A DNA stretch of 64,000 bases. It comes from Plectosphaerella cucumerina. Its lineage: Eukaryota > Ascomycota > Sordariomycetes > Glomerellales > Plectosphaerellaceae. Positions 44,559-53,726 of the stretch are shown piece after piece (the first letter of the stretch is position 1; each line of letters begins with the position of its first letter). The position numbers were made by a program, and so were the translations under genes. The stretch is taken from the NCBI GenBank assembly GCA_020746995.1, contig JAGPXD010000002.1, positions 806,001 through 870,000 on the forward strand. The letters run 5' to 3'. The notes below the pieces were generated by a model, which was not told the DNA's origin, made no database searches, and saw only the letters and a program-made list of their open reading frames with translations.

Positions 44559-45271
44559 ATGGCCAAGGACATCGATTGGGTCGGCGCCCGGTCGCTCCGG
44601 AAGGCGTGCATCGTCTCTTTCCTGGCCTGTGTCGGCCTCGCCGTTCCTCCGAGCGTCGTCCTCAGGCAGATTCTACCCGGTCTCGGGCTGTTGCCGCTCT
44701 TCATATCCGCGGTCTTCTCGCTCGTGCTCCTGCGGACAAGGGGCACCCGGCCGTCGCCCATTGGCATCTTCAGTGCGGACGCCCTTCTACTGTCGTCGCT
44801 CATCATCGCCTACGTTTCCACCTGGGTGATCTGGTCGAACGCGAACGGTTGGTGCTACTACTGCAACAACGACAGTATTCTCATGCTGGCGGCATACGCT
44901 ACGGTGCCGATGCTCTTTAACATGTACGAGGCTTTCCCCATCCAGTGTCCCGTTGGTTCTGAATTCAGGTACTGACACTGAGCAGCTTCGCCCATGGGTT
45001 CTTCGTTGCGAGGGCGATCTACCTGCACTTCACCGGACCGCCGCAGCTATGCCCGAACTGCGCGCACCAGATCCAGCCCAGGGGCAAGTCGATGCCCTGG
45101 TTCCTCCGCGGCGGCGAGAGTACCGTGGGTCTGTTGGCCGACGACGAGGCCCAATATCACGATGAGGTGGAGCACTCTGAGGCGCATGCCGGAAAGAGGC
45201 CCGTCACTGGTATCACTGGGCAGACGGTGATGGATCCGGAGCCTAGCGGTGACGAGCGCGCGACTCTGTGA
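44559..45271 (+). CDS. Integral membrane protein of unknown function
   Basis: Exons 44559-44923 and 44986-45271 give 216 residues. I chose the 62-bp intron starting GTACGAG because it yields a continuous helix (PMLFNIFAHGFFVARAIYL); an alternative donor at 44945 (41-bp intron) is also in frame. Four hydrophobic segments (about residues 15-35, 45-60, 75-92, 108-135). A Cys-rich loop CYYCNNDS lies between helices three and four, and a CPNC pair follows the last helix (QLCPNCAHQIQP). The cytoplasmic tail is acidic and His-rich (DDEAQYHDEVEHSEAHAG). No family recognised. Confidence 0.72.
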
Positions 45272-45567
45272 GGACATAGAGTGGCGCTGCCGCACACAAT
45301 GGGGCTTTTGTGCTCAGGGGAAGGCAGAACTACGAGGGTTCTTGATGCTGAGGGGTGCCATTTGTGATGTCATGGCCGTGGAGGACCCCTGGAAGGAGGA
45401 TCTAGTAGCTTGTTTGGAGGACGCCAGAAGTCGACGGTGAGGGCTGCGTATGGGTCTGGAGATCAATCTCTCTTGAAAGTGGCGTCTGGCAGTATCGCCA
45501 CGAATCTGAATGAACTTTAGAACCCTCCGTGCTGAACAGGATATCTCAAGCTTCTTGCATCAAAGAA

Positions 45568-45959
45568 AGGCCTGGTTGTAGAGCCCGGACGTTTGGATAG
45601 AGAGCCCGGAAAAGATGGGTCCCCTGGAAACCGCTGTCGTAAAAGACTCGGACACAGCCACTTAACTACTACAGATAACCCGGCAACCGCGTCAATCAGG
45701 GGCACAGATAGACTGCGACCAAGCAGTTGATCTAGATGAGCAGTTGATCTAGATGAGTAGTTGATCTAGATAAGTAGTTGATCTAGATGAGTAGTTGATC
45801 TAGATGAGCGGTTGATCGAGATGAGCAGTTGATCGCGATAGACCTGGCCGTGTGTAGTGTCTTTCAGTTCAGTAGCTTCGAGGCCATCGCGACTTCAGTT
45901 CAGAGGGGCCACCTTTTCCGGGCTCTCTATCCAAACGTCCGGGCTCTACAGCCAGGCCC
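45568..45959. mobile_element. hAT-like MITE with internal minisatellite (element A)
   Basis: 392 bp. The left 51 bases and the reverse complement of the right 51 bases differ at 3 positions (left begins AGGCCTGGTTGTAGAGCCCG; right reversed begins GGGCCTGGCTGTAGAGCCCG). The 8-bp direct repeat TCAAAGAA flanks it exactly (45560-45567 and 45960-45967), the target-site duplication length of hAT elements. There is no ORF. The middle is a 17-bp tandem repeat. Element B at 55.6 kb is the same family in the opposite orientation. Confidence 0.92.
45722..45840. repeat. 17-bp tandem repeat inside MITE A, 7 units
   Basis: Unit AGCAGTTGATCTAGATG, seven copies from 45722; the last two carry GATCGAGATG and GATCGCGATA variants. 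Confidence 0.96.
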
Positions 45960-46103
45960 TCAAAGAATAGACAGGTTCCGATTCAGAATGGAATGGTTCA
46001 AGCGGCAGTCGGCTCGCTTGCACCCTCGGGTTTCTGTCCATATGTCACGACACTGCCGCACTCGATTAGCAGATCATTCACCAAGACGGACAAGGGGATG
46101 AGC

Positions 46104-47744
46104 TTACATGGGCCAGTAGGCGTGGTAGCTCCTGTTCCGCAAGTCCTTGCGCACGTTGGCGATGAAGATCTCAACCTCCTCGGCGCTCCAGTTCAGAACT
46201 CGGGTGAAGAGGGCCAGGCTGAACGCCTGCAGGCCGCCGCTCATGTTCTCGTGTGACCAAACGCCTGAAGATTGACTGTCAGCTCCCATTCCCCTTCAAC
46301 TCAAACTATCGCCTCGTCACATACCAATCTCCTTGTACTTGGGATCTTTCGGCCAGCTGTTGATAGGCCATTTGTAGACGGCCTTTTGGATGTTCGTGAA
46401 GCCTGCTTCGCGGAGGAACTCTGGCTGTGCAGCGACGGTGTCTAGGGAGCGGCCGATGATGGAAGCAGCCTTGAGCATATTCTTGGACCACTGCATGATG
46501 AATGAATCCTCGGGGAGTGATCCGTCGTCAGAAGAAGGCGTGCCCATGTCGACAATCTCAAACCAACCACCCGGGTTCAGATTGCTGCAAAAGGTTGGTC
46601 AGACAAGGGTCCGCGGAAGCTCAGTGGCATGGACAGTGGCATGGCTTACTCGAATGACTGCTGCGCAAACTTGCCCCAGTCCAAAAGGGAGCCAGTGAGC
46701 ATTCGGGCGTAAATCAGGTCGAACTTGGCGCCGTGGGCCCAAGGGGCCTCGAGGTCGTCGACAAGGAAGCTCAGATTGGGCGGAACACTGGCACTCAGTT
46801 AGTTCGATGCTTGCAATTGAATACAGGCGGCACGAACAAACTCGGCTGGATCGGAGACAAATCATTGCCGAGGACCTGTGACTGTCAGCCTGTTTACAAC
46901 CCGGTTGACATTTCGAAGAGTCCTAACCTGAGTCTCGGGATGTTCGTCCGCTGCAGTTCCAGTCAACTTCGGCGCTCGCTCTACCAATAAGGCATAGGAG
47001 ACGTACCAAAATCGAGAGCCCAGATACCGGTTCCTGTCCCGGCATCCAAGACACGGTGCAAGGGTTTGTCCACCCCGGCAGGCGAAATATGGAGCTTGCC
47101 GTCAAAGGTGAGACACATGAGGTTATGCTGCAGATCTGTGCATCTGGTTGGCATGTGCGCGCTGTTCTTCTGGGGAAGGGGTGTCCGCACCTAGGCGCTC
47201 ATTCTCGGTCTAGGATGATGTTAACGGCTGGCTGGAGCAGAATGGTTCGATGGAACACATACATCATCGTTAGGAAACGAATATGCTGCGGAGAGATGCT
47301 GCATTAGCAGGCATAGACGGCGAGCGCGGATTGGTACATCGCAGTTCGCGCACCTCCATCTTGGTACCCGTGGTACCGACGGCCATTTTCAATTCGATAC
47401 TTGGCAACGCTGGAAGCCAGCGAAGTCGTCTCAGAACGAAGGCTGTCCTGCGGCGTGTCAGTGGTAAAATCGGGCCTCTCTTTCGCAAGGGCACTCACCG
47501 TGTCTGCCAAGGAATCGGCGTCGTTGGCATTATCCTGGTGCGAGCGAGCGGGGTCAGTTCATGTGCTCATGCTAGGTCGCACGACGCGCGCGTGCGCACG
47601 CCCTCTGGACATCGGGTGGCCGCTCACATCGACTTCCAGCAATGCGGTGCCCAAGGGGCCAGCCGCTTCGGTCTCCGTCGCGCGGGGGGAGCTCCCTTGC
47701 GATTTGGGCGATCTCGGCGACTTCGGTGATGTGGAACCGGCCAT
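46104..47744 (-). CDS. LaeA/UMTA-like SAM-dependent methyltransferase, 11 exons
   Basis: Exons in reading order 47744-47628, 47534-47499, 47447-47354, 47285-47263, 47209-47191, 47135-47007, 46950-46928, 46875-46838, 46787-46650, 46584-46325, 46264-46104; 345 residues. Three exons are only 19-23 bp. The joined protein reads through the family landmarks YRIENGRRYHGYQDG, LDLQHNLMCLTFDGKLH, SAM motif I VLDAGTGTGIWALDFADEHP, LGNDLSPIQPSFVPPNL, DLIYARMLTG, NLNPGGWFEIVD and PINSWPKDPKYKEIG, which validates the splices. Nine donors are GTRNGN-like and one is GTTCGT. The 51-nt intron 47498-47448 has no stop and is in frame, so retaining it gives 362 residues. LaeA-like enzymes are nuclear or cytosolic and linked to secondary metabolism; substrate unknown. 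An in-frame ATG at 47819 could extend the N terminus. Confidence 0.93.
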
Positions 47745-49471
47745 GTTCAAGTTCGTGATGAAGCTGGTGAGGGTTTTAGTTTCTGGAGACCACGGGGGAT
47801 CTGCGGGGGATGGATCCACGTTATGTGGTCACCGTTGCAAGGGTCAGGGACTAGGTGGCTCGTCGCCCAACGGACCCCCTGCACGCTGTCCCAGGCGTTC
47901 GGGCTTCACTCCAGCTCCGGCAGAATGCGCCGTGTTTGGTGGGTTTCCTGCAAGTCGCAAACCCGGAAGCGAGCAAGCGAGTATCGCAAGCCTGGCTTTC
48001 CCGGCCAGCCATCCAACGCTGAGGACGATTCTTCAACTGCAAGACACCTCATCTCGCGGGAACTACTCCGTCAATTGAGTAATGTAGTCCAACAATTGGC
48101 CGACTCCGTAAACATAACCTGCTTCATTGACGAATGGCTGCGTCAACATACTGCGTCGTGCGACTTTGCTACCTGAGATCGAAATGCACTATTCCCGTTT
48201 TAGTAGCCCGCCAGGTCGTCGTCATCGTACCTAGGTCTTATCTTATCGCAATCTGCAATGTGCGTTTCGTCAAAACAGGGGAGAAAGGTGCATCACAGCC
48301 AGACTTGCTACGGGTTAACGGCTACTGAGTTGAATAACTGCATGAATTACTCATTGCCTATGGTTATACGAAATGGGATATCCGGTTCTGTTGCCTCAAA
48401 ACACCCTTACCGCCGGCAGTCTTCTTGGAGTGCCGAAGTGTTGTTGGGCGAGAATGAAAAGAGACAGGTGCATCTACCCACTTGGGTAGCTCATAGTCGA
48501 GCAGCAGAACAGCTAAGGCCAGACTGTTGCGGTGGCCTGTACCTGAGTGCTTCCCTACTTAAAACTTTATTTCTTGTTTCCAGGCAGAGTTGGGCGTTGG
48601 CACATCAAAGTACAGCCGTACACGGTGAAATTTCCTGGTCTTTACCGCGGACAGTAACCCGAGCCTCCCGGGTTCGAACCCCGGCTTCGTCCAACTCGTT
48701 TTCTTTTTCTACCCTCCCAACACAAGATGCAGACCCGCTCATGGCTTGAAAAGCCTTACTGCAATACATGTCAGGAGGCTCTCAACCGAGAGATCTCGAA
48801 ATCTCGGGGCGTTCAGCTTGACAAGGTCATCAATCTCAAGTGCGACCTGTGGTATGATCCTCGGCGTCTTATGCCGGCAGAGTTATTCTTGGCACGTTCT
48901 CCATACAGACTTGCATGCCATCGTAATGATTGCAGCCGCCGGTGATTTGGCTCCTGGCAGCCTCACAGACTGCCTCGGCGCTGGGCAGGTCCAAGGAGTC
49001 GACGCAACTCGGGTGTGTTTGCCCACTCTGCCGGCTGTGCTTCCAACAGCCGTCCATTTCAAGCACATTTCGGCTCACCGGCAATTTCTTTGAGGTCGAC
49101 AGGCGACCGCCAAGACCTGGGCAGTTGAGCTCCGCCACTCTTGGTACATTGGCCCAGAAGCCTCGGCGGTTGGTTAAGCCTGTTGGAACGTCGCTGCGTC
49201 TGCCGAATGCCTTTCATAGGTCGGCTAAAGTAGCAGCTTAGCCAGCGGCAGCACCCGACAAGCTTTGGACGTTGCCCGATGATAAGTCGTTAGTCCCCTG
49301 ACGTGTGATGGCCTGATCCCTGCACATGAGGCTTCTGGCTTGGCTTCGAGGGGTGGGTACATGTATAAAGAGACAGCACATGTCTGGCCTCATTCTTCTT
49401 GACGACCCCAAACCACCAAATTAAACTCCCCCAAAAGCCCAACGGTCCTACAAACCCACCCTTCTACATCC
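47745..49471. other. Intergenic region with tRNA-like fragment
   Basis: About 1.7 kb without a supported protein gene. It contains a perfect box-B/T-arm at 48668-48684. A TATAAA at 49364-49369 serves the gene to the right. Confidence 0.4.
48663..48693 (+). pseudogene. tRNA-like 3' fragment (T-arm and box B)
   Basis: The T-arm CCGGG TTCGAAC CCCGG is perfect and is followed by CTTCGTCCA and then T-rich runs resembling Pol III terminators. No 5' acceptor strand (GACGAAG) or proper anticodon arm is found within about 100 bases upstream, so it is a fragment or tRNA-derived remnant, not a complete tRNA. Confidence 0.5.
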
Positions 49472-49846
49472 ATGTCCTCGAACGATCAAATCTACAAACA
49501 TCAACAATACGACGATGACGTGATCCTCCAGAGCGCCGCCGAGCAGGACCCAAACTACGACAGGGAGCTGTCCAAGCGCGGCGCGCCACAAGACTACCTC
49601 ATCACCAAAACCAGGGTGGTCAAGTCGATGCCGAAGCAAAAGGAGGTCAAGCCCGATGGAAAACTCAAATCGCTCCTGGGAAAGTTCAAGAGCCCGGCGC
49701 TGAAGCGGTACGAAGAGGCGCCCAAGGTCGAGGGGAAGACATACCACGTCAACGAGAAGGGAGAGATCATCGAGACAACCACGACCAAGGCTGCGGGACG
49801 TCCAGGCTGGGTAGGAGGTCTCGTCATGGGCGGTGGTGGGGCCTAA
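49472..49846 (+). CDS. Small hydrophilic protein of unknown function
   Basis: 124 residues, single exon, with TATAAA about 105 bp upstream. Highly charged with no signal peptide or membrane helix. It contains a Lys-rich centre (SMPKQKEVKPDGKLKSLLGK) and ends in a Gly tail (VGGLVMGGGGA). TYHVNEKGEIIETTTT suggests a short beta-hairpin. Possibly a stress-induced or lineage-specific protein; no family recognised. Confidence 0.6.
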   Translation: MSSNDQIYKHQQYDDDVILQSAAEQDPNYDRELSKRGAPQDYLITKTRVVKSMPKQKEVKPDGKLKSLLGKFKSPALKRYEEAPKVEGKTYHVNEKGEIIETTTTKAAGRPGWVGGLVMGGGGA

Positions 49847-50359
49847 AGCGGATGACGATGGGGTTCGTCGCTGTAGACTTGCCGATGATGATCTTGGAGT
49901 TTCTCCTGTCAGCCTGATTTTCCATAATGTCAATCCAACACCTTGCCAGCCATCACGTGCATACTGCCCGGGCCAGAAATCATAGCCATGTGAATTCGGA
50001 CCCAACCATAGTCCTGGGCCGCCGGGCCCAAGCTTCACATTCACCCACCGCCGCATGCACCGTCACGTGCACCCCCGGTGCCTTCCCTCCACACCTGCCT
50101 TTCTATTTCGCCTTTTCTCGCCCATTCCCCAAGTCAGCACCAGGGCGGCGCAGTGGAAAGCGTTCAGGACAATTGGGCTGGCGGTGGATCGATTGGGTAA
50201 CCAAAACAAACAACAAAACGAAAGCCTACGGGTTCAAATCACGACAGGGACGTAGGAGCCAAAAGGCTCCGAACCCTCTTGCCTTTTGCACCCTTGAGAT
50301 AAGACTTAATGCTTTTGATGCATTGGACTGACTGGTTGATGCTCTGCAGGAATCTTCTC
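49847..50359. other. Intergenic, nothing recognised
   Basis: About 500 bp between convergent gene ends. No frame or repeat supported. Confidence 0.35.
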
Positions 50360-51106
50360 TCACAATTCGAATACCACCCCGGCGAGGCAAAGTGCAGCAC
50401 CCAAGATGCTGCCCGACACCTGCAGCCCGCTCGCGGCATTGCCAGAGCCTGTCGTCGTTGCAGATGCAGCTGCACCAGTGGTAGTGGTGCTCCCACCCGA
50501 GGTGGAGTTGCCTGCTGAAGATGCATCATCCGGGTTGATGGTGGCCGTTGCCAGTGCCGCCAGTGTTGTGTCCGTCGTGACGCTGGCCTTGATGTTCGTT
50601 CCGTTCTTGCAGCTTCCTCCAGTTTCGCCGACACCAGAGACGAACTTGACGCTCGCGCACTACACATCTTGTCAGCCACTTCATCGGCTTGCAGATTCAG
50701 ATGCACTCACCTGGAAGAGAAGTCCATCCGTCGCATCACACACGACAGAGAGGACACCCGTCTTGCCGACCCACGAGTCGGGTGCCGTCACGGATGGCAC
50801 ACAAAAGTCGCCAATGCCCTGCTGATCGACGATGGAGTAGAGCTGCTGCCACTCGCCGTCGGCCTTTTCGTCAAAAGTGGCACGGAAGAGCCACTTGACC
50901 TCCGGATGCGTGCTGAGCATGGCGATGGGCTGACCGCCAACGTGGAAGTCGGTGATGGTGTCCTTCGAGAAGTCGGGCGTGAAGGAGCCGCAAGGCCCGG
51001 TGCCCTCGTCGTCATCGGAGAAGCCGATGGATGGCGGCTCGTTGAGCTTGAAGTGGGCGTGTGCCGTGGCGGCGAGAAGGAGGAGGGACGTCAATAAAGG
51101 GGCCAT
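50360..51106 (-). CDS. BIM1-like (X325) GPI-anchored copper-binding protein
   Basis: Exons 51106-50711 and 50659-50360, 231 residues; the 51-bp intron is phase 0. The signal peptide is residues 1-17 (ends TAHA), leaving His18 as the mature N terminus (HFKLNEPPSIGF), the copper-brace residue of LPMO-like BIM1/X325 proteins. Further family features: DDDEGTGPCGSF, FHVGGQPIAMLSTHPEVKW, and Cys pairs in GDFCVPSV, SVVCDATD, CASVKFVSG and GSCKNGT. A Ser/Thr-rich stretch and a C-terminal hydrophobic tail (VSGSILGAALCFAGVVFEL) predict a GPI anchor. In Cryptococcus the homologue (Bim1/Cbi1) helps copper uptake under limitation; the same role here is inference. Shares a roughly 600-bp divergent promoter with the metalloreductase. 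Confidence 0.9.
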
Positions 51107-51713
51107 GATTGCGGCAAGTCAAGTTTGATACAGAGAAAGAGTTTGGTACTAACACGGACGAATCACCAGGAACTCGAGCCCTTTTGTAAAAAGCCCCTGG
51201 TATCCGAATCAAACGACCAAACATGCTCACAAAGCGCATTCGTCCATCGAGACAGCCGATCTTCCGGCCGACCGCCAATTCGACATGTCAGCCCCGAGAG
51301 ATACCACCCCACGGACGTCGGAGACACAAGCTTTCTTGCCAAGACCGGCACTCATCCCGGACGATTCGGGCCTCTGCGGCTGGCGTGATTGGCGGCGTGG
51401 CCCGGGGTGAAGCTATCTCGGTCCCTGCGCTAGTCAGCGATGCGCTGCTTTGAGCAAGTTTCGTATGGTTGAAACGGCGCGTGGCGCCGGTCTAGTCCGG
51501 CTCCCGGCACCGGCCACGCGTCTTCGAATGCACAGCATTCTCCGGGGCCGCGGCTCGGCAGGGGTCCAACAGGGAGGGGTTGGAGGGGGGTGATATACTG
51601 GTGTGTCGGAGCTGTCGACGTCGAGTGATATTCGCCTAGAGCTCTGGGGTTGGAACTGTTTTCTCTTTACCCCTTTCTTGCTGGCAAGAATCACACCACG
51701 GTCGAACTTCATC
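51107..51713. promoter_or_regulatory. Divergent promoter between BIM1-like protein and metalloreductase
   Basis: 607 bp. It contains TGAGCAAG at 51451-51458, the reverse of CTTGCTCA, one base off the yeast Mac1 copper element TTTGCTCA. No other metal-response motif was obvious. A single near-match is expected by chance fairly often, so this is only a pointer. Confidence 0.3.
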
Positions 51714-53653
51714 ATGGACGGAATGGACATGAGCGACATGGGGGGCATGGGGATGGACATGGGCTCCTCCATGTTCAGGACCACCGACGAGGCCTTCTCC
51801 CACGACTTCTGGTTCATCATCGCCGCCTTGACGGCGTGCGTTTTTCTGTTCAAGACGCTGACATGGGCCGAAGCCAGCTGGAGGTACGCGCCCGTCCCAT
51901 GCCCCCTGAGCAGAGACACCAACTGATGTCCACGGCGACCAGGATACGCATCGCGAGCTCCCACCCATCATCAAACCCATCCCGCCCATCGAACCTCCTC
52001 CGACAAGCCCTCGCAACAACGACAGCACTCTTCCGCGAAGCCGCCCACCCCCGGCTGTGGCTCATCCGCCGCCGCTCCCTCGACTTCCTCAACCCGCCGC
52101 CCCTAGGCCGCGTTCTTGTCCTCTTCGCCTACTGGGCCGTCGTCATCTACATGCTCGTCTCTGGCGCCATCGTCTCTGATGCCTACTTCTGGGAGCGCAT
52201 CGGTTACCGCGCCGCGTGGGTCAGCATTATGCAGGTGCCGCTGCTCTACCTTCTCTCAGCAAAGTGCTCCCTGCTCGGCTATCTCCTTGGTGCCGGCCAC
52301 GAGCGCCTCAACTGGCTGCACCGCTGGGTTGGACGCACCCTCCTCGTCACGGCCACGATCCACGGCTTCCACTTCTACGCGGAGTGGGCGCAAGCCGACT
52401 TGGTGCAAGTCGAGATGGAAATGATGAGCAACATTGTCCCGTACGGCTTTGGAGCCTGGGCTGTCTTGCTGTGGACGCTTGCCGTATCGGTCGCGCCATT
52501 GAGACGTCTCGCCTACGAGGTCTTCGTTGCCCAGCACATTGCCTCAGCTGCTGTCTTCCTCTGGCTGCTCTACGTCCACGTGCCCAAGTACGCACGCTAT
52601 TATGTCTGGTTTGCCATCGCTGCTTGGGCATCAGATCGCCTCGGCCGATTGGTCCTCTTCATCTGCGTCAACTACATCCCCGTCCTGCGCACGAGATCGT
52701 CAAAGGGCTGCCGCTGCCAAAGCGCATCCAAGCGCCCCTGGTTCGGGCATGCCGCCGATGTGAGGGCCGTGGACGATCAGGTCACCATTATCTCGGTTCA
52801 CCATACAATATCCCGGTGGCGCCCAGGCCAGCACTTCTACGTCTGGATGCCACGCCTTGGCCTGCTCGAAACGCATCCGTACACGGTCATGTGCACATCA
52901 GCCTGCGGTTGCGGATTGCAATTTGTCGTGCGCAAACACAGCGGCTTCTCGAGGCGACTTCACGAGTTTGGACTGAAGAATCCTGGTGATTCCTCGGCGA
53001 CTACGGCCCTCGTCACCGGCCCGTATGGTAGCCCAGCGGCCTGGCACACCTTCGAGACTCTGGTGCTGATCTCGGGGTCCACCGGAGCTTCCTTCACCCT
53101 GTCCATCCTCCAGGGCGTTTTGGATGCCAGCAGGGTCACCTGCAACCGCCGAGTCGAAGTTGTTTGCCTGGCCCGGACGAAGAGCGAGTTGACCTTCTAC
53201 GAAGGCCAGATCAGGCGACTAGCGAGGGAGTCAGGACGAACAAGCCTCTGCATACAGGTTAGGCTGATCTTGACAGGGGAGAATGGCCAGACAGGAGACG
53301 ATGCATGGTCTGAGAGCAACGAGGCAGTGGAAAAGCCGCCGCTACCCACAGATGAAGAGGCCAGTATTGGCCACGACGGCATGAGATGCCGTGGAGGTCT
53401 CGAGGGATGTAGCCCGAGAGAAGGGGGCGCAGAATTGGAGGTGTCCTACCAGACCTCGCGACCAGACTTGGAGGAAATCATCCGTCGACCAGTAGAGGCA
53501 GCCAGGGGCGAGACATCCGTCGTGGTTTGCGCGGGCGGCTCGTTGACATCGCGAGTCCGCAACGTGGTATCGAAGCTGTCAGATGAGAGAGGCGTGCACA
53601 AGGGGACCGGGGCGCAGGGCATCCACTTGCATGTGGAGGAATACTCATTTTAG
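51714..53653 (+). CDS. Ferric/cupric reductase-family transmembrane protein with Met-rich N terminus
   Basis: Exons 51714-51883 and 51943-53653, 626 residues; the 59-bp intron splits an Arg codon. FRE-family enzymes move electrons from NADPH via FAD and two hemes across the plasma membrane to reduce Fe3+ or Cu2+. The N terminus has Met-rich motifs (MDGMDMSDMGGMGMDMGSSM) like those of Ctr copper transporters. Heme-ligand His pairs lie in helices containing HERLNWLHRWVG, TIHGFHFY and YEVFVAQHIASA, VHV. The FAD site includes HPYTV, and the NADPH-binding half includes VTGPYGSP, LISGSTGASF and VVVCAGG. The cytosolic domain carries a charged insert (about residues 500-560). It converges with the next gene (73 bp). 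Confidence 0.93.
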
Positions 53654-53726
53654 ACATTCATAGCGAGGAGGAAGCGTGTGTTTCTTCAAGATTTTTGGTT
53701 ATTATGATAATGATTACCGACTGGAC

